In this document: piece by piece, positions 54,175-64,000 of the stretch | Layout: each line of letters opens with the position of its first letter | Position numbering within the stretch: the stretch's first letter is position 1 | Assembly (NCBI GenBank): GCA_025084515.1 | Contig: JAJAGP010000957.1 | Coordinates: 62,001 to 126,000 of the forward strand | From: Ancistrus triradiatus | Lineage: Eukaryota > Chordata > Actinopteri > Siluriformes > Loricariidae | Length of the DNA: 64,000 nt | Direction of reading: 5' to 3' | Program-made: the position numbers and the translations under genes | Notes under the pieces: model-generated | What the model was told of the DNA's origin: nothing | Database searches by the model: none | The model's input: the letters and a program-made list of their open reading frames with translations, nothing else

Positions 54175-55553
54175 CAGTGGACCTTGAAAGTTTGTGGACC
54201 CTTTAGAATTTTGGTCATTTATTTATTGAGGAAAATGATCCAATATTACATATTAGTGAGTGGCAAAAGTATGTGAACATTTGCTTTCAGTATCTGGTGT
54301 GACCCTCCCGTTAAGCAATAATTGCAACTAAACATTTCCGAAGAATACCTTCAACTCTGCGATGTTCGTGGGTTTCCTCACATTAACTGTTCGCTTCAGG
54401 TCCTTCCACATCATTTCGATTGGATTAAGGTCAGGACTTTGACTTGGTCATTCCAAAATATTAACTTTATTATTTTTTAACTATTCTTTGGTAGAACAAC
54501 TTATGTGTTTAGGGTCATTGTCTTGCTGCATGATCCACCTTCTGAGATTCAGTTCATGGGCAGATGTAATGACATTTTCCTTTAAAATTCTCTGATAGAA
54601 TTCAGAATTCATTGTTCCATCAATGATGGCAAGCCGTCCTGGCCCAGATGCAGCTAAACAAGCCCAAACCATGATAATCCCACCAGCATATTTCACAGAT
54701 GGGATAAGGTTCTTATGCTGCAATGTAGTGTTTTCCTTTCTCCAAACATAACGCTTTTCTTTTAAACCAAAAAGTTCTGTTTTGCTGTCATCCATTCACA
54801 AAACATTCTTCCAATAGCCTTCTGGCTTTTCCACATGATCTTTAGCAAACTGCAGGCGAGACTCTTTTTGGAGAGCAGTGGCTTTCTCCTTGTAACCCTG
54901 AAATGCACACCATTGTTGTTCAGTGTTCTTCTGATGGTGGACTCATGAACATTAACATTAGCCAACGTGAGAGAGGACTTCAGCTTAGAAGTTACCCTGG
55001 GGTCTTTTGAGACTATTATATGCCTTGCTCTTGGAGTGATCTTTGTTGGTTGACCACTCCTGGGGAGGGTAACAATAGTGTTGAATTTCCTCCATTTGTA
55101 CACAATCTGCCTGACTGTGGATTGGTGGAGTCCAAACTCTTTAGAGATGGTTTTGTAACCTTTTCCAGCCAGATGAACTCTTTTACTGAGGTCTTCAGAA
55201 ATCTCATTTGTTCATGCCATGATACACTTCCACAAACGTGTTGTGAAGAGCAGACTTTAATAGATCATTGTTCTTTAAAAAAACAGGGTTCCCACTCACA
55301 CCTGATTGTCATCCCATTGATTGAAAACACCTACTCTAATTTCACCTTCAAATTAACTGCTCACTGATATGTTATATTGGATCATTTTTGTCATTAAATA
55401 AATGACCAAGTTTAATATTTTTGTCTAATTTCTTTAACTGGGTACTCTTTATCTTCTTTTAGGACTTTTAGGAAGCTGATGACTTATTTAAGGTCATATT
55501 TAAGCAAGAATATAGAATATTCTAAAATGTTAACACACTTTCATGCACCACTG
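54175..55553 (-). mobile_element. Tc1 element (CAGTGGTGCTTGAAAG family), both ends, TA-flanked
   Basis: The left end CAGTGGACCTTGAAAGTTTG and the right end TTTCATGCACCACTG are complementary, with TA at 54173-54174 and 55554-55555. The left inverted repeat has an internal deletion of about 100 bases. A SINE begins directly after the right target site. Confidence 0.93.
54287..55220 (-). pseudogene. Tc1-like transposase with nonsense codons and frameshifts
   Basis: From the start at 55220, blocks are the helix-turn-helix (LIWLEKVTKPSLKSLDSTNPQSG), YKWRKFNTIVTLPRSGQPTKITPRARH, LANVNVHESTIRRTLNNNGV, RRKPLLSKKS, then in the next frame DDSKTELFGLKEKRYVWRKENTTLQHKN with the first catalytic Asp, IMVWACLAASGPGRLAIIDG and MQQDNDPKHISCSTKE with the second Asp. 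Two tryptophan codons (after STKE and in LEWPSQS) have become stops. The Glu block SPDLNPIEM is otherwise intact. The C-terminal 50 residues are partly deleted (VRKPTNIAELK is present, GGHTRY-type ending altered). The frame also shifts near 54790. Confidence 0.9.
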
Positions 55554-55555
55554 TA

Positions 55556-55892
55556 AATGTGGGTGGCACAGTGGCTTGGCGGGTAGCAGTGTCGCCTTAC
55601 AGCAAGGAGGTCCTGGGTTCAATCCCATGTGGAGCAGTCTGCGTCCTTTCTGTGTCGAGTCTGCATGTCACATGTTCATGTGGGTTTACTCTGGGTACTC
55701 CGGTTTCCTCTCAGAGTCCAAAGACATGCATGTTAATTGGTGTTGGTAAAGTGCCCCTAGTGTGTGACTGTGTGTATGAATGTGTGACTGTGTGTGTATG
55801 AATGTGTGAGTGTGTGTGCCCTATGATGGATTAGCACCCTGTGTGCACTGTCCAGGATCAAGCGGATAAGAAAGTGACTGAATGAATGAATG
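55556..55892 (+). mobile_element. Full-length tRNA-derived SINE (Mermaid/DANA type)
   Basis: GGTGGCACAGTGGCTTGGCG is box A and GGTCCTGGGTTCAATCCCAT is box B of a tRNA-like head. The body carries GTCTGCATGTCACATGTTCA, GGGTACTCCGGTTTCCTCTC and AGTCCAAAGACATGCATG, all hallmarks of this vertebrate SINE group. The tail has CCAGGATCAAGCGGATAAGA and ends in GAATGAATGAATG units. It begins directly at the target site of the preceding Tc1 copy. Confidence 0.9.
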
Positions 55893-57049
55893 TTTAAAAA
55901 TGTTAATGCTGTGCTCGGGTGGTGAAAATCCACCAAAAAAAAAAAGAAAACTACGCACCAAAATTGCTCGGTGGAAGCATTTATTAAAACTTTGTTTCAT
56001 CAGCCCAGTTACCCTCCTGACTGTAAGTTACCACAACAAACCATACTTCAGAGAGTTACATGGCCTCAAAGCATTGACCACATTATAAACACAATCTCAT
56101 GCATTATTAAATTTTCTTGATACAAAGTAAAAAAAATCTTTACTGGTTCAGCACTGCATTATTTAAATGAAGTAACACACATCTCCAGTTTATTAAAAAA
56201 GGGAATGCGCTGCTCTGAAAGAAAATCTGGGAGAAAGTTGTCCTCTCATCTCCATCTTCCTTAATGGCATTAATGCACTCACAAAAGTGCATGTGCAGTG
56301 GGCACATCTCAGGCATACCCAGGCTTAAACTTAGTTTAAACAGGCTTAAACTTATCTCACTATCTCGCCTATTTGTCTTCATAGGACAATCTAAGGCCAG
56401 GCAAAACTACTTCTCTAATTTCTAACCTGCTCTATTTAGGACCATAGCTCTCTATGCTCCAAAACGAAAGGCCATCCCTCTTCCTAGGTCATCTACTCAA
56501 CCCAGATCTGATTCATGATTTGTATTCACTTCACATAAATGTTGAACATAAAACTAAGTTACAGAATGTCTGATGTCAGGGCCTACACAGTAAAGCAGGC
56601 CTGTTTTAAAAAAATATATATTAGCGGTTCCCATACCAACAGACAGGCCTTCAATGAAACAGTTGAAGCCAAGTTTCTGTTTCTGCACCTGCTTTCCTTT
56701 TGTTCAAAATTAGTCATGATATAACTGAAAGGATTAACTAATGGTCATTATGAAGTACTACTAAAAAGTAAAAAAATATGTGAAAATTAAAAACAATGAA
56801 AGGATTAAGTATAAACAATGGAAGGATTAAGGCCAGTTTTTTTCCACTAGGACATGTGGTTATTACATAAATAACTGAACTATAATTGTAATATTTTAAC
56901 AAGAAAATTGTATACTTATATATAATCATTCTGGTGGCCAGAACATAGCGATACGATAAAGAAGTATATCAGTTCAGATAGATGAGTCCACAATTACAGA
57001 GTCCAATGGCACTGAATAACCATTATAAGTAGTAATCTTAGGCTTGTGT
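55893..57049. other. No gene recognised
   Basis: AT-rich DNA; an A-rich run at 55935-55950. The section 56140-56400 is of mixed composition but has no recognisable coding content. Confidence 0.5.
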
Positions 57050-57687
57050 GCTGTATTCAAGCATGGATACTCGGTTCATGAAGCTCTGGTGAGCAAATTC
57101 TATGTTGACTTTGTTTCCAGAGGCATTTTGGACTCCAGTAGCTAGTGAAAGCAGGTGGTGGCAAGCTAGACGTCCTCTGAATGGGCCTCACAGGAGCCAA
57201 CGACCTCTGGCAAGGCCTCTCGGGTGCAGGCGGCATCTGGAAAGGATTCTCTGGATCGGGCAGCCTCTGGCAAGGCCTCACCGGATCGCAAGGCCTCACC
57301 GGACCGGGGCGGCCTCTGGACAGGCCTCACCGGATACGGAACAGAGTTAACGTTGGCGTCACGTTCGGAAACGGGGCTAACGTGAGCAAGCATAAAACTA
57401 AAAAGCACAGCGTGCTTGGGTACGGAGCAATACAACACTAATGGTGCGTCTATGGAGCGAGGAGGTGCAACATGCACGAAAATGGAGTTAACAAACTCAG
57501 ATACGGGGCTAACATGCATAGTCCGAAGCCAATAAAAACACAGTCTCAAAAAGCACAACACAGATCAGCGTACCGGTTAGGATCCGCGGCCATTATAGTC
57601 CCACATGGGATTGTGGGTGATGTAGTCCCGATCGCCCGCAACTGCAAAAACAAAACAAAAACTGGGGGTGGGGCACGGATCCTAACA
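57050..57687 (-). mobile_element. LTR on the minus strand with internal tandem array
   Basis: On the minus strand it starts TGTTAGGATCCGTGCCCCAC, like the TGTTAGGGATCAC start at 4787. It is GC-rich against an AT-rich background and shares segments with the LTR at 7.1-8.1 kb, such as GCTCCGTACCCAAGCACGCT and CGTTAGCCCCG. Its 3' end near 57050 is not clear and no target duplication was found. It may be truncated. Confidence 0.7.
57165..57333 (-). repeat. 30-bp tandem array, about 5.5 units
   Basis: Five units of 30-31 bases and one of 18 share the core CCTCTGGCAAGGCCTCACCG. The minus-strand frame reads a ten-residue repeat of the type RPCQRLPDPV. The unit length equals that of the array at 7.17 kb, although the sequence is different. 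Confidence 0.88.
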
Positions 57688-58652
57688 ATGAGACATATGA
57701 ACAGAAGGTTGCCTATTAAGAATCAGGCATACAGGCTCAACTATCTCAGACACTTGCACATACATGTTTCAACCAGCAGTGTCCCTGAACAACAGAAGGA
57801 CATGCATGGGCATTTACACCCCAATCTATGCGACAGAGCTTGAATTGATATACAAACCTTATAATCAGAACAGACTCTTGATTACCAGATTGCACTGTTT
57901 GGGTCTTGTTTGCAAATGTGTGCTTGTGTATTAGTGGTATGGGCTTGCAGACACCAGCTTGTGTACACAGCTGACAACGGGCACCACACTGCTGAGAGGG
58001 CAGTCATGTATTTATAATCTGGCATCTGATCCCCAACAATACCCTGGCTCAGCCCCCTATGCACATGGAGGAAAAAGAGCTGTTGTTTTTACTCCACAAT
58101 AGACAGTTTGCTTTATTGCATGAGTCAAACAGCGCCTTGGACATATCGGTGACACGCAATCAGGCACTGAAAAAGTATAACAACCAAACTCATAGAAAGT
58201 ATGGAGGTGGACAATAGTTAGCAAAACGAGGATGTGCAATTGACAGTCAAAGTGCATTCTCCTTTACTTTACTCTTTTAATTCAGAAACCTAACAGAGCA
58301 CATGGCTGGGCAGCGGTCTGACATTCCTCCTGCAATACACCGCTTCACTAATGTAGCATTACTACTCTATTAGAGAAAGCAAGTAGATAATTATGGTTCT
58401 TTGATTTACAGCACCATTGAGATCATGGTGATGGCTATAAATCCAGATGTTTAAGACACTCATGGCCCACTTCTGCTGAGCCAAGGCATAGATGAGCTCT
58501 CAAGTGAGATGTCCTCTTTGTGTTTCTGATAAGAAATATTTCTATATTGCAATATTATCATAGGGTGATTCACCATTGGATTTATTTGATATATGAAATA
58601 TATGAAAGCCATAAGAGTTATAAAAGTTTATAAAGAAAAGTTTATTATGTAG

Positions 58653-58653
<1 letters not shown>
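57688..58653. other. No gene recognised
   Basis: Less AT-rich than average up to about 58100, with no readable protein or repeat ends. It could be internal sequence of the retrotransposon next to the LTR, but no gag or pol motif is visible. Confidence 0.4.
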
Positions 58654-58696
<43 letters not shown>

Positions 58697-58697
58697 G
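58654..58697. repeat. (TTA)n microsatellite
   Basis: Fourteen TTA units. Confidence 0.95.
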
Positions 58698-58764
58698 TAT
58701 TAAATGTGCATTAAGGGTCCCAGTATTTCTGGAGCTGATATCATTTTATTAGGTACACCTTCTT

Positions 58765-58835
58765 GTTTCTACACTCATTGTCTAATTTATCAGTTCCACC
58801 TTTCATATGGATGGACTTTGTATTTCTACAAGGGT
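58765..58835 (-). mobile_element. Fragment of the 13.4-kb MITE-like repeat, reversed
   Basis: TTGTTTCTACACTCATTGTC and TTTATCAGTTCCACC with TTTGTATTTCTACAAGG are the reverse complement of the 3' part of the repeat at 13425-13990 (GGAGCTGAAAAAATGGACAG). Confidence 0.72.
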
Positions 58836-59019
58836 CTTTCTCAAGAACCCAACAATGGCAGCTTGGCAGAGGTACATATTCCAGTACCTAAACCACACTT
58901 CTAATAAACAGATTTGGAGCGTGGTAAATTCAGACATTGCCTTGTATATTGGATCTAATAAAATTTATTTGCATTAGAAATGTTTTGTTCTGGTATCGAC
59001 ACCTAGGCAGCACCCCATC

Positions 59020-59295
59020 AAAGTTTGATTCATTTAACATCACTATCAGCATCAATGGCCATTTTAACAACAGACACAAGGTCATATTGATACAAAAGGT
59101 TACTTTGAAGCTAGTCATATATACTCAGATCAGGCCAATTTAAAATAATCAATTAACCTAATGCATGTCTTTGGACTGCGAGAGGAAACCAGAGTACCCG
59201 GAGTAAAGCCACAGAATGGACCCAGACCACTCCACCTTGAGATCGAACCCATGACCTTCTTGCTGTGAGGCGATGGTGCCGCCCACCGAGCTGCC
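59020..59295 (-). mobile_element. tRNA-derived SINE with extended 3' part
   Basis: Read on the minus strand, the head has GGCGGCACCATCGCCTCACA with box B ATGGGTTCGATCTCAAGGTG, then GGGTACTCTGGTTTCCTCTC and GTCCAAAGACATGCATTAGG. The distal part (ATTTAACATCACTATCAGCA) is shared with the copy at 31.9-32.2 kb. Confidence 0.82.
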
Positions 59296-60654
59296 TATTA
59301 AAGAAGTTGCAATAAAATGTTGTGATGAAGCAAGCAAGATTAGATGTGGTGAAAATAATGTTATTTAAATATTAAAAATGAATACATTAATTTTGTGGAA
59401 CTTTATGCTTTCCACTTATACGGATGTGTAGATCTATTTTAATGGAAAAACTACTTATTTAGGGGCAGACAAAATGAATTTAAATATTGTAATCATCTGA
59501 TAGTGGTTTGAACTAAATTTGCAGGTCACATGATGTACAAAATCAGATTAGTCCCTGCTTTTCAGTTGTATTAAGTTGCATTTTTTTTTCAACCTTCACA
59601 AATAATTTGCATCTTTATAATGCTAAGCATTCAAATATGGAATAGTTCAACCTCCTGCAGACCCTAATTTCTTAATCTTTTTTATGTGTTATCAAGTTTG
59701 CATATGCTTTTCTAACCATAAACCTTTTATTAATTTAAGACCACAACACAGAGGTAGCATTCGTTTACTATTACATAGAAGGTTGTAAGACATTAAGTAG
59801 GACTGAGAGACAAAGACAACAAAGGCAACAGCAGGAAAGCTCTGGCTATGGGACTTCTAACTGACTGCAAAGTGATTAGAGTTTCGGTCCCTCATTATCC
59901 CCAGCCCTTAATTAGTGTAAGTTAATCACAAGCTGAGATAAGTGACTGTGGCTCAGTCTCCTTTTCATCTATCATTGCAGTATCTCCAACCAAGCAACAG
60001 AAAGAAACTTCCATTTCAAATATTAAAACTTATACACTGCTCTTTTTGTAGTAACTCTCTTCTTTCTATTTTCTCTAACATTCATCATGGATCTTTGTTG
60101 GGTAAAATTGTATTATTACAGCATCGCTGACCTGATTATCAACACATTTGCAGTTTTAATTCACTCTTTGTTTTTTAAATGATCTTTCAGTTTGATTGAA
60201 TTCCAGCCACTGCCTCAATGCAAAACCACTTTAAGCATAATTTATACACCATTTCCTTCAGCAGGCTATTTACACTTCCTGTGCATAATACATAAAATTA
60301 TGTAAGCAAGAAAGTAAATTCAAGTAAAATTTAATAGAAAACATGTTTCACTTGTAAACTTGGGCTTTGTTCCTTAGCAGGAGTACCAGCGCAATCTGCT
60401 TGAAGGCACTCTTTAACTCTGGATTCACCTATATTGTTAATCAGTGTGGCTAATTACATTTAATGACTTCCTCTATTTTTTTCTTCATTTCTTTTGTTAA
60501 AATGTTATTTCACAAAGACATCATTACAGTCTAAGAAATGCTACTACAACACAAAGAATTCCTTTTTTCGGTGGAGTTTCTTTTTTTTTTTTTTTTAACA
60601 CATTAGGATCAATGTCTACTTGTCATAGGAGCAAGATTGCAATTACACTAATCA
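59296..60654. other. No gene recognised
   Basis: AT-rich DNA with a T run at 60582-60597; no supported feature. Confidence 0.5.
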
Positions 60655-60805
60655 AACACAGTCACACTGTGGAAATTTAGAGTGACCAATTAACCTAATA
60701 CATGCCTTTGGAATTTGGAAGGAAACTGGTGTAACTGGAGTCTGGTCTAACTGCCTCCAATATTGGGATCGAATCATGCATCTTTGGGAGTTTAGGGTGT
60801 GAGAA
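60655..60805 (-). mobile_element. Decayed tRNA-derived SINE
   Basis: AATTAACCTAATACATGCCT followed by GGAAGGAAACTGGTGTAACT and a box B relic (ATGATTCGATCCCAATATTG on the minus strand) match the SINE body and head in the usual order, with many changes. Confidence 0.7.
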
Positions 60806-61325
60806 AATCGGTGGATTGAAAAAAATAAAAAATAAATAAAATCCAGTTAATTAATAGTTATTAATTGGCTGTGAGCACAAGCTCTTTGGGTCTATGTGGG
60901 AAACGCAGTGATTTTTGTGAATTTTGTTTGTGTGGTATTTCACTCAGTGGTAAGCAAGGCACAGGCTCCATGAGTCTGTGTGGCGTTTACTCCAGCAATG
61001 CTTGAGATGTGGGGACAGACTTTATCTGTAAGGTTAAACCCAGCAATACAAGTGATGGAATTGTATGACAAGCATGGAGTTTACCTGTGCGGTAACTCAG
61101 CAGTATTTGAAATACCTTCTTCCCTTAATAATTAACAACAAACAACTAAAACCTGTGCTATGTTTTGGTGTTGGTGCTGTATACATGCATGCACACATAG
61201 GGATTCTGAATCACACATGGCATTAGCATTTTTAGGTCCATGTCCAATTCAAATATCAACTGTTCCTCCTTGAAAATTGGATAACGTTACTTTTTAACTG
61301 ATAGATAGCATTGATTTAACCTTGA
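60806..61325. other. No gene recognised
   Basis: Two diverged ~110-base stretches around 60890 and 60980 share words (CACAAGCTCTTTGGGTCTAT / CACAGGCTCCATGAGTCTGT and CAGTG), and a third near 61075 resembles them, so a degenerate tandem repeat is possible. Confidence 0.35.
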
Positions 61326-61790
61326 TGTAAAACCCCAAGTAAGAAAAAAGTTGGGACAGAATGGAAAATGTAAATAGAAAAAAAATTACATTAACCTTTA
61401 TTACACTGCATGTTTTCTCTTTTCAAATACATTTCATTTGTTAATATTCATCATGTCTACATTTCAGGCCTGTAACACATTCCAAAAAATAAATAAATGT
61501 AACACTTATAATGTTGCGATTCCTTCTCACAACACTTTTTGCACCAAGGATACTAAGCACTGAAGTGTTTTGGGTGATATTTTGTCCCATTCTTCCTACA
61601 AACACGCCGTAAGGTGTGCAACAGTACAGATGTCAATGTTGCATTTCTCAATACAAAGTTATTCACACATTCTCAAAATCTCAATGTAGTTTTCTGCATT
61701 AATTCTGCCATCACATAAATGTAAATTATATTTGCCAAGGGCACTGACACAAACCCATAACATAACAGACCACCAAAAACCTCACATTTT
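61326..61790 (-). mobile_element. Tc1-like fragment (AAAAGTTGGGACA family), minus orientation
   Basis: Left end AAGAAAAAAGTTGGGACAGA is the family terminus. It is followed by the C-terminal transposase region on the minus strand (FVGRMGQNITQNTSVLSILGAKSV-like, matching EWDKITPETLHHLVSSVPKR) and, after a deletion, by the CDGSIN.E block complement. It ends where the plus-strand fragment begins. Confidence 0.8.
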
Positions 61791-62130
61791 GATATGAGTT
61801 GGGATGGGGCAATTCAGGGCTATGTGATTTTTTAGGTGATTTCAAACAGGTGATTACAACAGGTGAAATTGTGACTTGGCCAAAGCAGGATCTCTAAAAG
61901 GTTGAGTCTTTGAAGAGTAAAGATGGGTAGAGGATCTACAGTTTCCAAATTGGCGTCAACTTTACTGTGGTGAGGGGCATCTGGGCTGAATCATCACCTG
62001 GTGGAAATGTGTATTATGGTCAGATGAATCAGATGTGTTTTGGAAGCAGTGGACTCTGTGAAATCTGGACCAAAGATGTAATGGACCATCCAGATTGTTG
62101 TCAGCAACATGTCCAAGTAAATAAGATGCT
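61791..62130 (+). mobile_element. Tc1-like fragment of the same family, plus orientation
   Basis: TGAGTTGGGATGGGGCAATT is the 5' leader of the same family. It leads through GTGATTTCAAACAGGTGATT to the start ATG at 61923 (MGRGSTVSKL), then a deletion of about 400 bases, then GIWAESSPGGNVYYGQMNQM and TKDVMDHPDCCQQHVQV, shifted forms of the block around the first catalytic Asp (LWSDES) and the following strand. Adjacent to a minus fragment, it forms a head-to-head arrangement. Confidence 0.8.
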
Positions 62131-62334
62131 TTGCTTTACTTTGGAAACTTCTCATCCATGTTTTTTTTCCTTACTGCAGTGGCACCAAGAAAGTACTACT
62201 TCTGTATCATAATACACAACACTCATGAATAAACTGTGAAACAGTTACCACAAACTTGTCACACTCTTCAGAACTATGTTTAAATAATAAAATAAATTCG
62301 TCGGGATGAAACGGTGTGGTCAGTTAATCAAATG

Positions 62335-62336
<2 letters not shown>
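62131..62336. other. No gene recognised
   Basis: Short AT-rich stretch between a Tc1 fragment and a microsatellite. Confidence 0.5.
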
Positions 62337-62377
<41 letters not shown>

Positions 62378-62398
62378 TGTGAGAGAGAGAGAGAGAGA
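62337..62398. repeat. (TG)n(AG)n microsatellite
   Basis: A TG run followed by an imperfect AG run. Confidence 0.95.
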
Positions 62399-62432
62399 TT
62401 TTTTATGCACATTTTTTTAAATTATATTTATA

Positions 62433-62547
62433 CAGTGAGGCAAAAAGTATTTAGTCAGCCACTGATTGTGCCAGTTCTACTTAGAAAGGTCTGTAATTTT
62501 CATCCTAGATACACTTCAACTAAATTATGGTGGAAAATAAGATCTTT
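62433..62547. mobile_element. Terminal fragment of the 4.5-kb Tc1 family
   Basis: CAGTGAGGCAAAAAGTATTT, then CAGCCACTGATTGTGCCAGT and TAGATACACTTCAACTAAAT with TGGTGGAAAATAAG match the left inverted repeat at 4529-4740 with an internal deletion. TA precedes it. No second end is present. Confidence 0.82.
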
Positions 62548-62613
62548 AGTCTAAACTAATACCTTCACCCACCTGTTACTTAGTTTGTAATTATTTTTGC
62601 TTTTATTGTGATT

Positions 62614-62615
62614 AC

Positions 62616-62667
<52 letters not shown>
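62614..62667. repeat. (ATT)n microsatellite
   Basis: About eighteen ATT units directly before a LINE tail. Confidence 0.95.
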
Positions 62668-62736
62668 CTTTTTGGCAATATTGTTGTCTCTACAGGCATG
62701 CCAATAAAGCTATTTTGAATCTGAATCTGAATCTGA
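62668..62736 (+). mobile_element. 3' tail of a LINE retrotransposon
   Basis: GGCATGCCAATAAAGCTATT followed by TTGAATCTGAATCTGAATCT is the usual 3' end of fish non-LTR retrotransposons: a near-terminal AATAAAGCT and short tandem GAATCT units instead of poly(A). Only the extreme 3' end is present, as is common after incomplete reverse transcription. Confidence 0.75.
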
Positions 62737-63546
62737 GAGAGTGAGGAAGAGAGCTTGTTTTGCTATTTTGTTAAATGGTCTTAGTAAAGGGAGTCTTGCT
62801 AAGTGCATTCGTTATTGCTTTTGAAAAGTTATATTGGCAGAATAATTGTGGTCTGCCAGAAGCAGCTTGCCAAATGGTTATGTACAACTAATCTTAGTCC
62901 AGCTGCTATTGTTCATTATTTTCCATAGCTTTCTCGCTGTGTGCACACGTAGTTGTGAATGGTATGGTGAGTAGAGCATGGTTAGCAAGTGCGAGTGGTT
63001 GGCATCTTGCCAAACTTTGTCTTTTTGATTGTGCATTGTTTTCAGATTGTTTTTGAAGTTTATTTGTTTGTTCAGTGAATGAGTGAGTGAGTGAGTGTGT
63101 CTGTGTGTGGTACAGTTGGGAGTATGTGTGGGGTTTTGGCCTGCGGAGACTCTACTACCAGCTTTTATAGCTGGGAGCATAGCGTCTCCAAATCCCAGGC
63201 TGTTTTAGAGACATGCCGACACGGCATGAAGGTAGAGTGCAAGGCAAGTGTGGAGGAGTGCTGCTTGGCAGCAGGGAATGCTGTGGGCCACAGCTACATT
63301 GGCTCTGCCTCTTGGATGAACAGTGCAGATGTGTTGTTCTTATATACTATGGAAAAGGAAAATGAGTTGGTTCAAAGCAGAATTATTTTCAATGATCAGT
63401 TCATTCCTGCGTTGCCCCTATATTCAATAAACCTTAATTGATTGCTCAGGAGCTGTCCCATTTAGGTAAACTTGTCTTCCCAATTAAGAAAATTACACTC
63501 AGCTGTGGTTTTGAATACACTGTTTATGCGTCATCAGGCACATGTA
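62737..63546. other. No recognised gene; 116-codon ORF of unknown status
   Basis: A plus-strand frame at 63091-63441 opens MSVSVCGTVGSMCGVLACGD and has eight cysteines. It lies in a less AT-rich stretch. The frame runs through CAATAAACC (63425) just before its stop, which is unusual for a coding region and suggests a transcript end or LTR-like sequence. No signal peptide, domain or splice pattern convinces me. Confidence 0.25.
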
Positions 63547-64000
63547 CAGTGGTGCTTGAGAATTTGAGAATAATTTAGAATTTTCTATATCTTTGCAGAA
63601 ATATGACCAAAAATATCAGGAGATTTTCAGAGAAATTAAAAATTAGATAGAGAACCCAAGCAAACAAATGAGACAAAAAATATTATACTTGGTAAATTGT
63701 TTATTGGGGAAAATGGTCCAGTATTGCCTGTCTGTGAGTGGCAAAAGTAAAGAACCTTTGCTTTCAGTATTTGGTGTGACCCCCTTATTCAGAAATGACT
63801 GCAACTAAACATTTGTGGTAACTGTTGAAAAGTCCAGAACATCAGCTAGGAGGATTTTTTTTCCTCTGTACAGAACAGGTTCAGTTTTGGGATGTGTCAC
63901 AAAATTGTATTGGAGTAACTTCTTGGACATTCAAAAACATTAACTTTATTCTTCTTTAACATTTTTCTTTTGATAAAATAACTTGTGTGCGTTCATGGTC
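63547..64000 (-). mobile_element. Tc1 element (CAGTGGTGCTTGAAAG family), cut by window end
   Basis: The left end reads CAGTGGTGCTTGAGAATTTG after TA. The inverted repeat and the C-terminal transposase part follow. The other half lies beyond the window. Confidence 0.9.
63764..64000 (-). pseudogene. C-terminal part of a Tc1-like transposase
   Basis: The stop lies at the family position (TCA at 63764-63766, minus strand TGA). Reading upstream on the minus strand, the sequence shows the ending GVTPNTES, then VAVISE for the final helix, and at the window edge the complement of AAGAAGAATAAAGTTAATG and of the block next to the second catalytic Asp (MNAHKLFYQK). The segment with the catalytic Glu, WPSQSPDLNPIE, is deleted or altered: after NVFECPRS follows unrelated-looking sequence. 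At least one frameshift is present. Confidence 0.8.

Noticed and set aside
55556..55630. tRNA gene
   Set aside because: Boxes A and B are present, but the cloverleaf pairing is poor and a SINE body follows. It is a tRNA-derived SINE head.
57472..57843. 123-codon ORF as a gene
   Set aside because: It overlaps the LTR start at 57687 and the opposite strand carries the LTR-related frames. No domain was recognised.

Overview
The window looks like intergenic DNA from a ray-finned fish. It is AT-rich and holds at least fifteen Tc1/mariner transposon copies from about ten families, tRNA-derived SINEs of the Mermaid/DANA type, three LTRs of retrotransposons, a LINE tail and many long dinucleotide and trinucleotide arrays. 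Several terminal repeats are ones I know from teleosts. An otophysan such as a catfish is a reasonable guess, but that is inference. I recognise no host protein-coding gene, rRNA or functional tRNA.

Layout. 0-8.1 kb: three Tc1 elements. Two carry a solo LTR (5-bp target duplications GTGAT and TCCTC), and a third LTR follows with a 30-bp tandem array. 8.1-13.3 kb: mostly unique DNA with a SINE remnant, a decayed Tc1 copy, a fragment of a multicopy transposon-derived gene and microsatellites. 13.4-21.2 kb: a MITE-like repeat, then Tc1 copies at 14.0-15.4, 17.1, 17.6-18.8 and 20.1-21.2 kb. 21.2-32.4 kb: sparse, with a deleted Tc1 copy, a second fragment of the transposon-derived gene, SINEs and a 52-codon ORF. 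32.4-33.9 kb: another Tc1 copy. 36.2-45.0 kb: a candidate 8.8-kb DNA transposon that I cannot assign to a family. It has similar inverted ends, an ATA flank on both sides, a CpG-rich promoter with a possible first exon, a poly(A) signal, and three Tc1 copies nested inside. 45.5-55.9 kb: more Tc1 copies (one inside a TA array) and a complete SINE. 57.0-57.7 kb: an LTR on the minus strand with its own 30-bp array. 58-64 kb: SINEs, two head-to-head Tc1 fragments, a LINE tail and a Tc1 copy cut by the window edge.

All transposases seen are broken by frameshifts, stops or deletions, so nothing here is likely to move unaided. What the region offers is a nesting record: LTRs within Tc1 genes, Tc1 copies within a larger element and within TA arrays. 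The Tc1 copies between about 33.2 and 43.7 kb are full of single-base gains and losses, unlike copies elsewhere. That suggests residual assembly error there, and it limits reading of any gene in the 8.8-kb candidate.

Tc1 families and consensus features were recognised from memory of teleost repeats, not from a database search.
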